The notes beneath the pieces are model-generated. The model made no database searches. It was not told the origin of the DNA and worked only from the letters and a program-made list of their open reading frames with translations. DNA of 64,000 bases from Cupriavidus taiwanensis. Its GTDB lineage: Bacteria > Pseudomonadota > Gammaproteobacteria > Burkholderiales > Burkholderiaceae. The stretch spans positions 992,001 to 1,056,000 of the forward strand of contig NZ_LT984803.1 in the NCBI RefSeq assembly GCF_900250115.1, written 5' to 3'. The translations under genes were made by a program, and so were the position numbers. Shown one piece after another: positions 12,810-23,708 of this stretch (position 1 is its first letter; each line of letters begins with the position of its first letter).

Positions 12810-13814
12810 ATGCAAGCCATCGAGATCCGCGAATACGGCGCCCCCGAAGTCCTCCAGCTGACCGAGCGGCCCGATCCGGTGCCCGCCGCGGGCGAGGTGC
12901 TGATCCGCGTGGCGGCCGCCGGCGTGAATCGCCCGGACGTATTCCAGCGCACCGGCAACTATCCGGTGCCGCCGGGTGCGTCGGAGCTGCCTGGCCTGGA
13001 AGTGGCGGGCGTGGTGGTCGGCGGCGACCTGTCGCATGCCGACAACCGCTTCGGCCTCAAGGTGGGCGACCGCGTTTGCGCGCTGGTGCAGGGCGGCGGC
13101 TACGCACAACTGTGCACCGCGCCGCTGGCGCAGGTCCTGCCCGCGCCGCAAGGCCTGAGCGATATTGAAGCCGCCGCGCTGCCGGAAACCTTCTTCACGG
13201 TGTGGAGCAATGTGTTCGATCGCGGCTACCTGGGCCAGGGCCCGCGCGGCAAGGACGAAACCCTGCTGATCCAGGGTGGCTCCAGCGGCATCGGCACCAC
13301 CGCGATCCAGATCGCCAAGGCGCTGGGCTTCAAGGTGTTCGTCACCGCCGGCACCGATGAAAAATGCAAGGCCTGCGAAGACCTCGGCGCCGATCGCGCC
13401 ATCAACTACAAGACCCAGGACTTCGTTGCCGAGGTGGCCGCGCTGACCGGCGGCAAGGGCGTCGACGTGATCCTCGACATGGTCGCCGGCCCGTACCTGG
13501 CGCGCGAGCTGAAGTGCATCGCCGACGATGGCCGCATCGTCATCATCGCGCTGCTGGGTGGCGCCAAGGCCGAGATTCCGCTGGGCGACATCCTGCGCCG
13601 GCGCATCACCGTGACCGGCTCGACCCTGCGCCCGCGCCCGGCATCGTTCAAGGGCAAGATCGCCGCGGCGCTGCACGAACAGGTGTGGCCGCTGCTGTCT
13701 GGCGGCAAGATCAAGCCGGTGATCCACCAGGTGTTCCCGGCCGCGCAGGCCGCCGAGGCGCATCGGCTGATGGAGTCGAGCGAGCATATCGGCAAGATCA
13801 TGCTGACCTGGTAA
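12810..13814 (+). CDS. NAD(P)H quinone oxidoreductase, zinc-free MDR family (PIG3-like)
   Basis: 334-residue medium-chain dehydrogenase/reductase. N-terminal GroES-like domain, then a Rossmann domain with QGGSSGIGTTAIQIAKALG at about residues 157-175. The residues that bind zinc in alcohol dehydrogenases are absent, as in quinone oxidoreductases of the TP53I3/PIG3 type. AAGGAG lies 9 bases before the ATG. It stands after the pnp terminator and 69 bases before tpiA; shared transcription with tpiA is possible. Substrate unknown. Confidence 0.88.
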   Translation: MQAIEIREYGAPEVLQLTERPDPVPAAGEVLIRVAAAGVNRPDVFQRTGNYPVPPGASELPGLEVAGVVVGGDLSHADNRFGLKVGDRVCALVQGGGYAQLCTAPLAQVLPAPQGLSDIEAAALPETFFTVWSNVFDRGYLGQGPRGKDETLLIQGGSSGIGTTAIQIAKALGFKVFVTAGTDEKCKACEDLGADRAINYKTQDFVAEVAALTGGKGVDVILDMVAGPYLARELKCIADDGRIVIIALLGGAKAEIPLGDILRRRITVTGSTLRPRPASFKGKIAAALHEQVWPLLSGGKIKPVIHQVFPAAQAAEAHRLMESSEHIGKIMLTW

Positions 13815-13883
13815 ATCGGCGGGCGTAGCGCCTTGCCCCTGCCACACGCTACAATAGCGGGTTTGATTTGGGAGGGGCACCTC

Positions 13884-14627
13884 GTGAGACAAAAGCTCGT
13901 CATCGGCAATTGGAAGATGCACGGCAGCCTGGCTGCCAACGCGGCACTGCTGGAAGCCATCCAGGCTGGCGCTGGTGTGACCGGCGCGACGCTGGCGGTC
14001 TGCGCGCCGTTCCCCTATCTTGCACAATGCCAGGCGCTGCTGAATGGCTCAAAAGTGGCCTGGGGTGCGCAAGACGTGTCGGCGGAGGCGCGCGGCGCCT
14101 TCACCGGCGAAGTGGCGGCCTCCATGCTGGGCGAGTTCGGCTGCACCTATGTGCTGGTCGGCCACTCCGAGCGCCGCACCTACCATGGCGAGACCGACCA
14201 GGCGGTCGCGGCCAAGGCGCTGCGGGCGCTCGAGTTCGGTATCGTCCCGGTGGTTTGCGTAGGCGAGACCCTGGCCCAGCGCGAGGCGGGCGAGACCGAG
14301 GCCGTGGTCGGCCGGCAGCTGCAAGCGGTGCTGGAAGCGCTGACGGTGGAGCAACTGGGCCGCGTGGTGCTGGCCTATGAGCCGGTGTGGGCCATCGGCA
14401 CCGGCAAGACCGCCACCAGCGCGCAGGCGCAGGCGGTGCACGCGTTCCTGCGCGGCCAGGTTGCCGCGCGCGATGCGGGCGTGGCCGGGCGCATGGCAAT
14501 CTTGTACGGTGGCAGCGTCAAGCCGGACAATGCGGCCGAACTGTTTTCGATGACCGATATCGACGGGGGCCTGATTGGCGGCGCCTCGCTCAAGTCGGAG
14601 GATTTTCTCGCGATCGGCAACGCCTGA
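13884..14627 (+). CDS. tpiA: Triosephosphate isomerase
   Basis: Interconverts dihydroxyacetone phosphate and glyceraldehyde 3-phosphate. 247 residues. Catalytic residues are visible: Lys in GNWKM, His in GHSERR, Glu in [12 protein letters not shown]. The start is GTG at 13884 behind GGAGGGG (13871-13877); upstream in-frame ATG at 13833 would add a non-conserved tail. secG follows, an arrangement common in proteobacteria. Confidence 0.97.
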   Translation: MRQKLVIGNWKMHGSLAANAALLEAIQAGAGVTGATLAVCAPFPYLAQCQALLNGSKVAWGAQDVSAEARGAFTGEVAASMLGEFGCTYVLVGHSERRTYHGETDQAVAAKALRALEFGIVPVVCVGETLAQREAGETEAVVGRQLQAVLEALTVEQLGRVVLAYEPVWAIGTGKTATSAQAQAVHAFLRGQVAARDAGVAGRMAILYGGSVKPDNAAELFSMTDIDGGLIGGASLKSEDFLAIGNA

Positions 14628-14678
14628 ATGCCGGCCGTTCCGATCGACCGATCAGGCAAGTAAGCTTATTTAAATCAA

Positions 14679-15053
14679 ATGGCAATCTTCAAGACTTTGT
14701 TGGTGGTGCTGCAGGTGTTGTCGGCGCTGGGCGTAATCGGCCTGGTGCTGATCCAGCATGGCAAGGGCGCCGATGTGGGCGCGGCCTTCGGCTCGGGCGC
14801 CTCCGGCAGCCTGTTCGGCGCCACCGGCTCGGCAAACTTCCTGTCGCGCACCACCGCCGTGCTGGCCACGCTGTTCTTTGTCTGCACGCTGGCGCTGACG
14901 CTGCTGGGCAACTACAAGCCCGCTGCGTCGCTGGGCGTGATGGGCGCGGCGCCGGCATCGGCGCCCGCCGTGGCCGGTGCTTCGGCACCCGCTGCAGCGC
15001 CGGCCGCCGCCGCGGACGCCTCGGCGCCGGCAGCCCCTGCGGTACCGAAATAA
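14679..15053 (+). CDS. secG: Protein translocase subunit SecG
   Basis: Small inner membrane subunit of SecYEG, 124 residues, with two membrane segments (about 3-23 and 52-72) around the conserved GKGADVGAAFGSGASGSLFG loop. The C-terminal 45 residues are an Ala/Pro/Ser-rich tail, low complexity. No clear ribosome site is seen before the ATG. Confidence 0.95.
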   Translation: MAIFKTLLVVLQVLSALGVIGLVLIQHGKGADVGAAFGSGASGSLFGATGSANFLSRTTAVLATLFFVCTLALTLLGNYKPAASLGVMGAAPASAPAVAGASAPAAAPAAAADASAPAAPAVPK

Positions 15054-15099
15054 TCCGATTGCCTTGCGGCGGATTCCTGAGTTTTTTTGCAGTTGTGCG

Positions 15100-15129
15100 T
15101 TGAACAAAGCAGGAAATTTGGGTTAGAAT
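15100..15129 (+). promoter_or_regulatory. Promoter of tRNA-Leu
   Basis: TTGAAC (15100-15105) and TAGAAT (15124-15129) with an 18-base spacer, about 110 bases before the tRNA. A T7 run at 15082-15088 just upstream, after an AATCCG/CGGATT stem, may end secG transcription. Confidence 0.6.
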
Positions 15130-15240
15130 GCAAGGCTTGAAACGATTCCCCAGCGATGGGTTCCACGCAAAGACGAAAGCCTTTGTAACGGACCTGAAGG
15201 GCCTGAAAACCCGGCGCCAGGCAATATTGTTTCTCCCCCA

Positions 15241-15325
15241 GCCGACGTGGTGAAATTGGTAGACACGCTATCTTGAGGGGGTAGTGGCGAAAGCTGTGCG
15301 AGTTCGAGTCTCGCCGTCGGCACCA
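15241..15325 (+). tRNA. tRNA-Leu (anticodon GAG)
   Basis: 85 nucleotides with encoded CCA. Acceptor arms GCCGACG and CGTCGGC pair perfectly; D-loop TGGTAGACA; anticodon stem CTATC/GGTAG around loop TTGAGGG with anticodon GAG at 15275-15277; long variable arm as in class II tRNAs; T-arm GAGTTCGAGTCTC. It lies 166 bases upstream of nuoA. Confidence 0.97.
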
Positions 15326-15491
15326 AACAACTTGATCGGAGTCCCTGGCCGGGCAATGCACCCGCGCGTGGGGCTCCGGCAGTCCGCAAGGCGGCGCGCC
15401 ATGATTCACGTGGCTTAGCGCCTGGGGTGGGCAACAGGACGCCGCTTCAGCTGGTGCTGTTGACAACATTCCAGATAAGGCTGGCCGTACC

Positions 15492-15851
15492 TTGAATCTC
15501 GAAGCCTACTTCCCCGTTCTCATCTTCATCATCTTCGGTGTCGTGCTTGGCGTGGCACTGATGTCGATCGGTCGGATCCTCGGTCCGAACAAGCCCGATC
15601 CCGCGAAGCTGTCGCCGTACGAGTGCGGCTTCGAAGCGTTCGAGGACGCGCGCATGAAGTTCGACGTGCGCTACTACCTCATCGCCATCCTGTTTATCCT
15701 GTTCGATCTCGAAACCGCCTTCCTGTTTCCGTGGGGTGTTGCCCTGAAGGACATCGGCTGGCCGGGGTTCATCGCCATGGGCGTGTTTCTGCTGGAATTC
15801 ATCGTGGGCTTCGTCTACATCTGGAAAAAGGGCGCGCTCGATTGGGAGTGA
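15492..15851 (+). CDS. nuoA: NADH-quinone oxidoreductase subunit A
   Basis: Membrane subunit of complex I, 119 residues, three transmembrane segments and the conserved [16 protein letters not shown] loop. The start is a rare TTG at 15492: no in-frame ATG would give the conserved N-terminus [11 protein letters not shown] weak AAGG lies 11 bases before it. First gene of a complete nuoA-N operon; TTG may limit its translation. Confidence 0.95.
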   Translation: MNLEAYFPVLIFIIFGVVLGVALMSIGRILGPNKPDPAKLSPYECGFEAFEDARMKFDVRYYLIAILFILFDLETAFLFPWGVALKDIGWPGFIAMGVFLLEFIVGFVYIWKKGALDWE

Positions 15852-15857
15852 TGTGAA

Positions 15858-16340
15858 ATGGCAATCGAAGGCGTTCTCAACGAAGGCTTTGTCACGACTA
15901 CCGCTGACAAGCTGATCAACTGGACCCGCACCGGGTCGCTGTGGCCGATGACTTTCGGCCTGGCCTGCTGTGCCGTGGAAATGATGCATGCCGGCGCCGC
16001 GCGCTACGACATGGACCGCTTCGGCGTGATTTTCCGCCCGTCGCCGCGCCAGTCGGACGTGATGATCGTGGCCGGCACGCTGTGCAACAAGATGGCCCCC
16101 GCGCTGCGCAAGGTCTACGACCAGATGGCGGAACCGCGCTGGGTGATCTCGATGGGCTCGTGCGCCAACGGTGGCGGCTACTACCACTATTCGTATTCGG
16201 TGGTGCGCGGCTGCGACCGCATCGTGCCGGTGGATATCTACGTGCCGGGCTGCCCGCCGACGGCCGAGGCGCTGATCTACGGCGTGATCCAGCTGCAGAA
16301 CAAGATCAAGCGTACCAACACCATCGCGCGCAAGGGCTGA
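15858..16340 (+). CDS. nuoB: NADH-quinone oxidoreductase subunit B
   Basis: Carries the N2 [4Fe-4S] cluster next to the quinone site. 160 residues. Cluster ligands are visible: tandem Cys in LACCAVEM, Cys in GSCANGGG and in [11 protein letters not shown]. Begins 6 bases after nuoA. Confidence 0.97.
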   Translation: MAIEGVLNEGFVTTTADKLINWTRTGSLWPMTFGLACCAVEMMHAGAARYDMDRFGVIFRPSPRQSDVMIVAGTLCNKMAPALRKVYDQMAEPRWVISMGSCANGGGYYHYSYSVVRGCDRIVPVDIYVPGCPPTAEALIYGVIQLQNKIKRTNTIARKG

Positions 16341-16341
16341 A

Positions 16342-16941
16342 ATGGCGAAGCTCGATACCCTGAAGGCCGCGCTCGAGAAAGCTCTCGGCAAGCGCGTGCA
16401 GAAACTGGTCGAGGCGACCGGTGAACTGACGCTGATCGTCAAGGCCGACGACTACCTCGAAGTGGCGCAGATCCTGCGCGACGATCCGTCGCTGCGCTTC
16501 GAGCAGCTGATCGACCTGTGCGGCGTCGACTATTCCGAGTATGCCGAGGGCGCCTGGGACGGCCTGCGCTTTGCCGCGGTGTCGCAGCTGCTGTCGGTCA
16601 CGCACAACTGGCGCCTGCGCCTGCGCGCGTTCGCCAGCGACGATGACTTTCCGGTGCTGCCGTCGCTGATCAACGTGTGGAACTCGGTCAACTGGTTCGA
16701 GCGCGAAGCCTTCGATTTCTACGGCATCGTGTTCGACGGCCATCCGGACCTGCGCCGCATCCTGACCGACTACGGTTTCGTCGGCCATCCGTTCCGCAAG
16801 GACTTCCCGGTTTCCGGCTTTGTCGAGATGCGCTACGACCCCGATCAGAAGCGGGTCATCTACCAGCCGGTCACGATCGAGCCGCGCGAAATCACGCCGC
16901 GCGTGATCCGCGAGGACAAGTACGGCGGCGTGGAGTACTGA
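16342..16941 (+). CDS. nuoC: NADH-quinone oxidoreductase subunit C
   Basis: Peripheral-arm 30-kDa-type subunit, 199 residues, with the conserved [32 protein letters not shown] signature. Separate from nuoD here, unlike the E. coli NuoCD fusion. Begins one base after the nuoB stop. Confidence 0.97.
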   Translation: MAKLDTLKAALEKALGKRVQKLVEATGELTLIVKADDYLEVAQILRDDPSLRFEQLIDLCGVDYSEYAEGAWDGLRFAAVSQLLSVTHNWRLRLRAFASDDDFPVLPSLINVWNSVNWFEREAFDFYGIVFDGHPDLRRILTDYGFVGHPFRKDFPVSGFVEMRYDPDQKRVIYQPVTIEPREITPRVIREDKYGGVEY

Positions 16942-16950
16942 GAACGCGTC

Positions 16951-18204
16951 ATGGCAGATATCAAGAATTACACCCTGAACTTCGGCCCGCAGCATCCGGC
17001 CGCGCACGGCGTGCTGCGCCTGGTGCTGGAGCTGGACGGCGAAGTCATCCAGCGCGCCGATCCGCATATCGGCCTGCTGCACCGTGCCACCGAGAAGCTG
17101 GCCGAGCAGAAGACCTGGATCCAGAGCGTGCCGTACATGGACCGCCTCGACTACGTGTCGATGATGGTCAACGAGCACGCCTACGTGATGGCGATCGAGC
17201 GGCTGCTGGGCCTCGAGGTGCCGGTGCGCGCGCAGTACATCCGCGTGATGTTCGACGAGATCACCCGCCTGCTGAACCACCTGATGTGGATCGGCTCGCA
17301 CGCGCTCGACGTGGGCGCGATGGCGGTGTTCCTGTACGCCTTCCGCGAACGCGAGGACATGTTCGACATGTACGAGGCGGTGTCGGGCGCGCGCATGCAC
17401 GCGGCCTACTACCGTCCGGGCGGCGTGTACCGCGACCTGCCTGACACGATGCCGCAATATCGTGCCTCGAAGATCCACAACGAGCGTGCCATCAAGGCCA
17501 TGAACGAAGCGCGTTCGGGCTCGCTGCTGGACTTCATCGAGGACTTCACCAACCGCTTCCCGAAGTACGTCGACGAGTACGAGACCCTGCTGACCGACAA
17601 CCGGATCTGGAAGCAGCGCCTGGTGGACATCGGCGTGGTCAGCCCGGAACGCGCGCTGCAGATGGGCTTTACCGGCCCGATGCTGCGCGGCTCCGGCATT
17701 GCCTGGGACCTGCGCAAGAAGCAGCCGTACGAGGTGTACGACAAGCTGGACTTCGACGTGCCGGTGGGCGTGGGCGGCGACTGCTACGCGCGCTACCTGG
17801 TGCGCGTGGAAGAGATGCGCCAGTCCAACCGCATCATCAAGCAGTGCGTGGAATGGCTGCGCCGCAACCCGGGCCCGGTGATCACCGAGAACCACAAGGT
17901 GGCGCCACCCTCGCGCGTGGACATGAAGTCCAACATGGAAGAACTGATCCACCACTTCAAGCTCTTCACCGAAGGCATGCACGTGCCCGAAGGCGAGGCG
18001 TACGCGGCGGTGGAACACCCCAAGGGCGAGTTCGGCATCTACGCGATCTCGGACGGCGCGAACAAGCCGTACCGCCTGAAGATCCGTGCGCCTGGCTTCC
18101 CGCACCTGGCCGCGCTGGACGAAATGGCCAAGGGACACATGATTGCTGACGCGGTAACGATCATCGGCACGCAAGACATCGTCTTCGGCGAGATCGACCG
18201 CTAA
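16951..18204 (+). CDS. nuoD: NADH-quinone oxidoreductase subunit D
   Basis: 49-kDa-type subunit that forms the quinone pocket with NuoB, 417 residues. N-terminal [15 protein letters not shown] and C-terminal [16 protein letters not shown] / DIVFGEIDR ends are standard. Followed by a 178-base gap, one of the two long gaps in the operon. Confidence 0.97.
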   Translation: MADIKNYTLNFGPQHPAAHGVLRLVLELDGEVIQRADPHIGLLHRATEKLAEQKTWIQSVPYMDRLDYVSMMVNEHAYVMAIERLLGLEVPVRAQYIRVMFDEITRLLNHLMWIGSHALDVGAMAVFLYAFREREDMFDMYEAVSGARMHAAYYRPGGVYRDLPDTMPQYRASKIHNERAIKAMNEARSGSLLDFIEDFTNRFPKYVDEYETLLTDNRIWKQRLVDIGVVSPERALQMGFTGPMLRGSGIAWDLRKKQPYEVYDKLDFDVPVGVGGDCYARYLVRVEEMRQSNRIIKQCVEWLRRNPGPVITENHKVAPPSRVDMKSNMEELIHHFKLFTEGMHVPEGEAYAAVEHPKGEFGIYAISDGANKPYRLKIRAPGFPHLAALDEMAKGHMIADAVTIIGTQDIVFGEIDR

Positions 18205-18217
18205 TCACGGACCGCCG

Positions 18218-18266
18218 GCCCGGACGACGATCCGGGCGCTTTCCGAGGGGCTCCGCCGAGCGGAGC
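18218..18266 (+). promoter_or_regulatory. Tandem hairpins between nuoD and nuoE
   Basis: GCCCGGA/TCCGGGC (18218-18237) and GCTCCGC/GCGGAGC (18250-18266), each a perfect 7-bp stem, starting 14 bases after nuoD. No T-run, so they are more likely mRNA-stabilising or processing sites than terminators. The rest of the gap shows nothing I recognise. Confidence 0.55.
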
Positions 18267-18382
18267 GGCCCGGAAGACCCGCGGCGGACCGGCACGGCCT
18301 CAGGCCCGCCGGCGGAACGGCAGCGACGGCTGCAAACCTGCGGAGAGACGCCCGGTGGCGCTGTCTCCGGCGTTTTACTGCA

Positions 18383-18885
18383 ATGACCATGCTATCAGCA
18401 GAAGCTCTCAAGGAAATCGATCGCGCGATCGCGAAGTATCCGGCCGACCAGAAGCAGTCGGCCGTGATGGCGGCGCTTGCCGTGGCGCAGGGCGAGGTGG
18501 GCTGGGTTTCCCCCGAAGTCATGCAGTTCGTCGCCAACTACCTCGAGATGCCACCCGTGTGGGTGGAAGAGGTGGCGACCTTCTACAACATGTACGACAC
18601 CAAGCCGGTGGGCAAGTACAAGCTCACCGTCTGCACCAACCTGCCGTGCGCCCTGTCGGGCGGCGAGCGGGCTGGCGATTACCTGAAGCGCAAGCTCGGC
18701 ATCGACTACAACGAAACCACCGCGGACGGTTGCTTCACGCTGAAGGAAGGCGAGTGCATGGGCGCCTGCGGCGACGCCCCGGTGATGATCGTCAACAACA
18801 CCCGCATGTGCAGCTGGATGAGCGACGACAAGCTCGACGCCCTGGTCGAAGAGCTCAAGGCCGAGGCTGCCAAGGGGGCAAGTAA
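18383..18885 (+). CDS. nuoE: NADH-quinone oxidoreductase subunit E (in frame with nuoF as given)
   Basis: 24-kDa-type subunit with the N1a [2Fe-2S] cluster; ligands seen as CTNLPC and GECMGAC. About 167 residues. As the sequence stands there is no stop between this domain and NuoF: the frame runs 18383-20182 (599 codons). The junction is a G5 run at 18874-18878. With six G the frame would end at the TAA at 18883-18885, one base before the nuoF ATG; with four it would end at TGA overlapping that ATG. I therefore annotate two genes and give the end for the G6 case. Start could also be the ATG at 18389; neither has a strong ribosome site. Confidence 0.85.
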
Positions 18886-18886
18886 C

Positions 18887-20182
18887 ATGACCTGTCTGCA
18901 CGACCGCCATATCCAGCCGCTGATCCTGGCCGGCCTGGACGGCAACAACTGGCACCTGGAAGACTACGTCAAGCGCGGCGGCTACCAGCAACTGAAGCGC
19001 ATCCTGACCGAGAAGATCCCGCCCGAGCAGGTGATCGCCGACGTCAAGGCCTCGGGCCTGCGCGGCCGTGGCGGTGCGGGCTTCCCGACCGGCCTGAAGT
19101 GGAGCTTCATGCCGCGCACCTTCCCGGGTCAGAAATACCTGGTCTGCAACACCGATGAAGGCGAGCCCGGCACGTTCAAGGACCGCGACATCATCCGCTA
19201 CAACCCGCATGCGCTGATCGAGGGCATGGCCATCGGCGCGTATGCGATGGGCATCACCGTGGGCTACAACTACATCCACGGCGAGATCTGGAACGAATAC
19301 AAGATCTTCGAGGAAGCACTCGAAGAGGCGCGCGCCGCCGGATTCCTGGGCGACAACATCCTGGGCTCGGGCTTCAGCTTCCAGTTGCACGCCCACCACG
19401 GCTACGGCGCCTATATCTGCGGCGAGGAAACCGCGCTGCTCGAATCGCTGGAAGGCAAGAAGGGCCAGCCGCGCTTCAAGCCGCCGTTCCCCGCCAGCTT
19501 CGGCCTGTACGGCAAGCCGACCACCATCAACAACACCGAGACCTTCGCCGCGGTGCCGTTCCTGCTGGCCGTCGGCCCCGAGAACTACCTGAAGATGGGC
19601 AAGCCGAACAACGGCGGCACCAAGATCTTCTCGATCTCGGGCGACGTCGAGCGCCCCGGCAACTACGAGATCCCGCTGGGCACGCCGTTCGCCAAGCTGC
19701 TGGAACTGGCTGGCGGCATGCGCGGCGGCAAGCGCATCAAGGCGGTGATCCCCGGTGGTTCGTCCGCGCCGGTGGTGCCGGGCGACCTGATGATGGCGTC
19801 CGACATGGACTACGACTCGATCGCCAAGGCCGGCTCGATGCTGGGCTCGGGCGCGGTGATCGTGATGGACGAGACGCGCTGCATGGTCCGCTCGCTGCTG
19901 CGCCTGTCGTACTTCTATTTTGAGGAATCGTGCGGCCAGTGCACGCCGTGCCGCGAAGGCACCGGCTGGCTGTATCGCATGGTCAATCGCATCGAACACG
20001 GAGAAGGGCGCCAGGAAGACCTGGACCTGCTCAACAACGTCGCGGAAAACATCATGGGCCGCACCATCTGCGCGCTCGGCGATGCCGCGGCGATGCCGGT
20101 CCGCGGCATGCTCAAGCACTACTGGAAAGAGTTCGAATATCACGTCGAACACAAGCAGTGCATGGTTCCGGCCTACATCTAA
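18887..20182 (+). CDS. nuoF: NADH-quinone oxidoreductase subunit F
   Basis: NADH- and FMN-binding 51-kDa-type subunit with the N3 [4Fe-4S] cluster. 431 residues from the ATG at 18887, the normal length. The glycine-rich [18 protein letters not shown] forms the NADH/FMN site, and [12 protein letters not shown] carries three cluster cysteines, with the fourth in [13 protein letters not shown]. In the given sequence it is fused in frame behind nuoE. Confidence 0.95.
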   Translation: MTCLHDRHIQPLILAGLDGNNWHLEDYVKRGGYQQLKRILTEKIPPEQVIADVKASGLRGRGGAGFPTGLKWSFMPRTFPGQKYLVCNTDEGEPGTFKDRDIIRYNPHALIEGMAIGAYAMGITVGYNYIHGEIWNEYKIFEEALEEARAAGFLGDNILGSGFSFQLHAHHGYGAYICGEETALLESLEGKKGQPRFKPPFPASFGLYGKPTTINNTETFAAVPFLLAVGPENYLKMGKPNNGGTKIFSISGDVERPGNYEIPLGTPFAKLLELAGGMRGGKRIKAVIPGGSSAPVVPGDLMMASDMDYDSIAKAGSMLGSGAVIVMDETRCMVRSLLRLSYFYFEESCGQCTPCREGTGWLYRMVNRIEHGEGRQEDLDLLNNVAENIMGRTICALGDAAAMPVRGMLKHYWKEFEYHVEHKQCMVPAYI

Positions 20183-20194
20183 GCGTGGCAGAAC

Positions 20195-22558
20195 ATGGTT
20201 GAACTAGAGATCGACGGCAAGAAGGTTGAGGTTGCTGAGGGCAGCCTGGTGATGGAAGCGGCCCGCAAGCTGGGCACCTACATCCCGCACTTCTGCTACC
20301 ACCGCAAACTGTCCATCGCGGCCAACTGCCGCATGTGCCTGGTCGAGGTCGAGAAGGCCCCGAAGGCGCTGCCTGCCTGCGCCACGCCGGTGACCCCCGG
20401 CATGAAGGTCTTCACCAACTCGGAGAAGGCGGTCAAGGCGCAGAAGTCGGTGATGGAATTCCTGCTGATCAACCACCCGCTGGATTGCCCGATCTGCGAT
20501 CAGGGCGGCGAGTGCCAGCTGCAGGACCTGGCCGTGGGCTACGGTGCCTCGGAGTCGCGCTACAAGGAAGAGAAGCGCGTGGTGTTCCACAAGAACGTGG
20601 GCCCGCTGATCTCCATGGAGGAGATGACCCGCTGCATCCACTGCACCCGCTGCGTGCGCTTCGGCCAGGAAGTGGCCGGCGTGATGGAGCTGGGCATGCT
20701 CAACCGCGGCGAGCATTCCGAGATCACCACCTTCGTCGGCAAGACCGTCGACTCGGAACTGTCGGGCAACATGATCGACCTGTGCCCGGTCGGCGCGCTG
20801 ACCAGCAAGCCGTTCCGCTACTCGGCCCGCACCTGGGAACTGGCGCGCCGCAAGTCGGTGTCGCCGCACGACGGCCTGGGCGCCAACCTGGTGGTGCAGA
20901 CCAAGAACCAGCGCGTAATGCGCGTGCTGCCGCTGGAAAACGAAGACATCAACGAGTGCTGGATCTCCGACAAGGACCGCTTCTCGTATGAAGGCCTGAA
21001 CAGCGCCGACCGCCTGACCCGCCCGCTGCTGAAGCAGGGCGGCGAATGGATGGAAACCGACTGGCAGACCGCGCTCGAATACGTCGCCAATGGCCTCGCC
21101 GGGATCAAGCGCGAGCACGGCGCCGACCAGATCGCCGCGCTGGCCAGCCCGCACAGCACGCTGGAAGAACTGTTCCTGCTGGGCAAGCTGATGCGCGGCC
21201 TGGGCAGCGACAACGTCGACTTCCGCCTGCGCCAGACCGATTTCTCGGCCGCGCTGAAGGGCGCGCCGTGGCTGGGCATGCCGGTGGCCGACGTGACCAA
21301 CCTGCAGCGCGCGCTGGTGATCGGCTCGTCGCTGCGCAAGGATCATCCGCTGCTGGCCTCGCGTCTGCGCCAGGCGACCAAGAAGGGCGCCCGCGTGACC
21401 GTGCTGGGTGCCGGCGGTGAAGACCTGCTGATGCCCGCGACCCGCATCGACGTGGCCCCGTCGGGCTGGACCGCCGCGCTGGCCGGCGTGGCCCGTGCCG
21501 TCGCCGCCGCCAAGGGCGTGGCGGCTCCGGCCGGCACCGAAGGCTTCGACGGTGGCGATGCCGCTGCCAAGGCCGCCGAGGCACTGCTGTCGGGCGAGCG
21601 CCGCGCCGTGTTCCTCGGCAACGAGGCCGTGCGTCATCCGCAGTTCGCGGGGCTGCACGCGCTGGCGCAGTGGATCGCGACCGAAACCGGCGCCACGCTG
21701 GGCTTCCTGACCGAAGCGGCCAATACCGTCGGCGGCCATATCGCCGGCGCGCTGCCGAAGCAGGGCGGCGCCAATGCGCAGGCCATGCTGGCGACGCCGC
21801 GCAAGGCCTACATCCTGCTGAACACCGAACCCGAGTTCGACGCCGCCGACCCGCGCCAGGCGCTGGCCGCCCTGGCCCAGGCCGGCACGGTGGTGGTGCT
21901 GTCGCCGTTCCGCTCGGAAGCGGCGATGCAGTACGCCGACGTGATCCTGCCGGTGACGCCGTTCACCGAGACCGCGGGCACCTTCGTCAACTGCGAGGGC
22001 AAGCCGCAGAGCTTCAACGGCGTGGTGCGCGCGCTGGGCGAATCGCGTCCGGGCTGGAAGGTGCTGCGCGTGCTGGGCAACCTGCTGGACGTGGCCGGCT
22101 TCGACTACGACACCGCCGAGGCGGTGCGCGCCGAAGTGCTGTCGGCCCCGGTCGAAGCGCAGCTGGACAACGCCACCGACGCAGCGATCCGCGTCTCCGC
22201 CGCTGTCGCCAATGGCATCGAGCGCATCGCCGACGTGCCGATCTACCATGCCGACCCGATCGTGCGCCGCGCCGAATCGCTGCAGCTGAGCGCCGCCGCG
22301 CGCCGCGCCATGCAGATCGCGCTGCCGGCCGACCTGTTCGCCAGCCTGGGGATCCAGTCGGGCGATCCGGTGCGGGTCACGCAAGGGCAGGGCAGCGTGG
22401 TGCTGCCGGCCGTGCTCGAGGCGACGCTGCCGGCCAACACCGTGCGCGTGCCGGCGGCAACGCCGGCGGCGATGAGCCTGGGCGCGATGTTCGGCACCGT
22501 CACCGTAGAGAAGGCCATTGACCTGGCGCCGGCCACCGGCACCGTGGCCACGGCGTAA
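20195..22558 (+). CDS. nuoG: NADH-quinone oxidoreductase subunit G
   Basis: 75-kDa-type subunit, 787 residues. N-terminal [2Fe-2S] ferredoxin domain (HFCYHRKLSIAANCRMCLV), a His-Cys3 cluster stretch (HPLDCPICDQGGECQLQD), a ferredoxin-like motif CIHCTRCVRFGQE and a long molybdopterin-oxidoreductase-like domain with no Mo cofactor in this family. ATG at 20195, 12 bases after nuoF. Confidence 0.96.
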   Translation: MVELEIDGKKVEVAEGSLVMEAARKLGTYIPHFCYHRKLSIAANCRMCLVEVEKAPKALPACATPVTPGMKVFTNSEKAVKAQKSVMEFLLINHPLDCPICDQGGECQLQDLAVGYGASESRYKEEKRVVFHKNVGPLISMEEMTRCIHCTRCVRFGQEVAGVMELGMLNRGEHSEITTFVGKTVDSELSGNMIDLCPVGALTSKPFRYSARTWELARRKSVSPHDGLGANLVVQTKNQRVMRVLPLENEDINECWISDKDRFSYEGLNSADRLTRPLLKQGGEWMETDWQTALEYVANGLAGIKREHGADQIAALASPHSTLEELFLLGKLMRGLGSDNVDFRLRQTDFSAALKGAPWLGMPVADVTNLQRALVIGSSLRKDHPLLASRLRQATKKGARVTVLGAGGEDLLMPATRIDVAPSGWTAALAGVARAVAAAKGVAAPAGTEGFDGGDAAAKAAEALLSGERRAVFLGNEAVRHPQFAGLHALAQWIATETGATLGFLTEAANTVGGHIAGALPKQGGANAQAMLATPRKAYILLNTEPEFDAADPRQALAALAQAGTVVVLSPFRSEAAMQYADVILPVTPFTETAGTFVNCEGKPQSFNGVVRALGESRPGWKVLRVLGNLLDVAGFDYDTAEAVRAEVLSAPVEAQLDNATDAAIRVSAAVANGIERIADVPIYHADPIVRRAESLQLSAAARRAMQIALPADLFASLGIQSGDPVRVTQGQGSVVLPAVLEATLPANTVRVPAATPAAMSLGAMFGTVTVEKAIDLAPATGTVATA

Positions 22559-22579
22559 GAACAAGAGCGAGAACAAGAC

Positions 22580-23644
22580 ATGATTGACTGGATTACCTCG
22601 CAAGGGCAGGGCGTACTGGGCGCGTACTGGACGCCGCTGTGGATCCTGATCCGCGCCGTGATCATCGTGGTGCCGCTGCTGCTGTGCGTGGCGTACCTGA
22701 TCCTGTGGGAGCGCAAGCTGATCGGCTGGATGCACGTCCGTATCGGCCCGAACCGCGTCGGTCCGCTGGGCCTGCTGCAGCCGATCGCCGACGTGCTGAA
22801 GCTGCTGCTCAAGGAAGTCATGATGCCCACGCAGGTCAGCCGGGGCATGTACCTGATCGCCCCGCTGATGGTGCTGATGCCGGCCGTGGCGGTCTGGGCC
22901 GTGATTCCGTTCCAGGCCGAGGTGGTGATGGCCGACGTCAGCGCCGGCCTGCTTTACGTGATGGCGATCAGCTCGGTCGGCGTCTACGGCGTGATCCTGG
23001 CCGGCTGGGCCTCCAACTCCAAGTACGCCTTCATCGGCGCGATGCGCGCCGCGGCGCAGATGGTGTCGTATGAAATCGCCATGGGCTTTGCCCTGGTGAC
23101 GGTGCTGATGGTTGCCGGCAGCCTGAACCTGTCGGCCATCGTCAACGGCCAGAACACCGGCTACTTCGCCGACATGGGCATCAACATCCTGTCGTGGAAC
23201 TGGCTGCCGCTGCTGCCGATGTTCGGCGTGTACTTCATCTCGGGCGTGGCCGAAACCAACCGCCACCCGTTCGACGTGGTCGAAGGCGAATCGGAAATCG
23301 TGGCCGGCCACATGATCGAATACTCGGGCATGGGCTTCGCGCTGTTCTTCCTGGCCGAGTACATCAACATGATCATCATCTCGACGATGACCGCGCTGAT
23401 GTTCCTGGGCGGCTGGGCGCCTCCGTTCGAGAGCGTGGTGACCAATGCGATCCCCGGCTTCTTCTGGCTGCTGATCAAGGTATTCCTGCTGCTGTCGGTG
23501 TTTATCTGGATTCGTGCCTCGTTCCCGCGCTACCGCTATGACCAGATCATGCGCCTGGGCTGGAAGGTGTTCATTCCCCTGACCGTGGCCTGGCTGATCA
23601 TCGTGGCGATCTGGATCAAGTCGCCGTGGAACATCTGGCACTGA
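22580..23644 (+). CDS. nuoH: NADH-quinone oxidoreductase subunit H
   Basis: Membrane subunit joining the quinone site to the proton pumps, 354 residues, about eight membrane helices. Conserved [20 protein letters not shown] and the acidic loop [20 protein letters not shown] are both present. Confidence 0.97.
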   Translation: MIDWITSQGQGVLGAYWTPLWILIRAVIIVVPLLLCVAYLILWERKLIGWMHVRIGPNRVGPLGLLQPIADVLKLLLKEVMMPTQVSRGMYLIAPLMVLMPAVAVWAVIPFQAEVVMADVSAGLLYVMAISSVGVYGVILAGWASNSKYAFIGAMRAAAQMVSYEIAMGFALVTVLMVAGSLNLSAIVNGQNTGYFADMGINILSWNWLPLLPMFGVYFISGVAETNRHPFDVVEGESEIVAGHMIEYSGMGFALFFLAEYINMIIISTMTALMFLGGWAPPFESVVTNAIPGFFWLLIKVFLLLSVFIWIRASFPRYRYDQIMRLGWKVFIPLTVAWLIIVAIWIKSPWNIWH

Positions 23645-23708
23645 ACGGCCAAACGACGGTGCGCCTGCCCGGCAGGGCGCGCACCGTGTGGAAATACTAG
23701 GAAGCATC

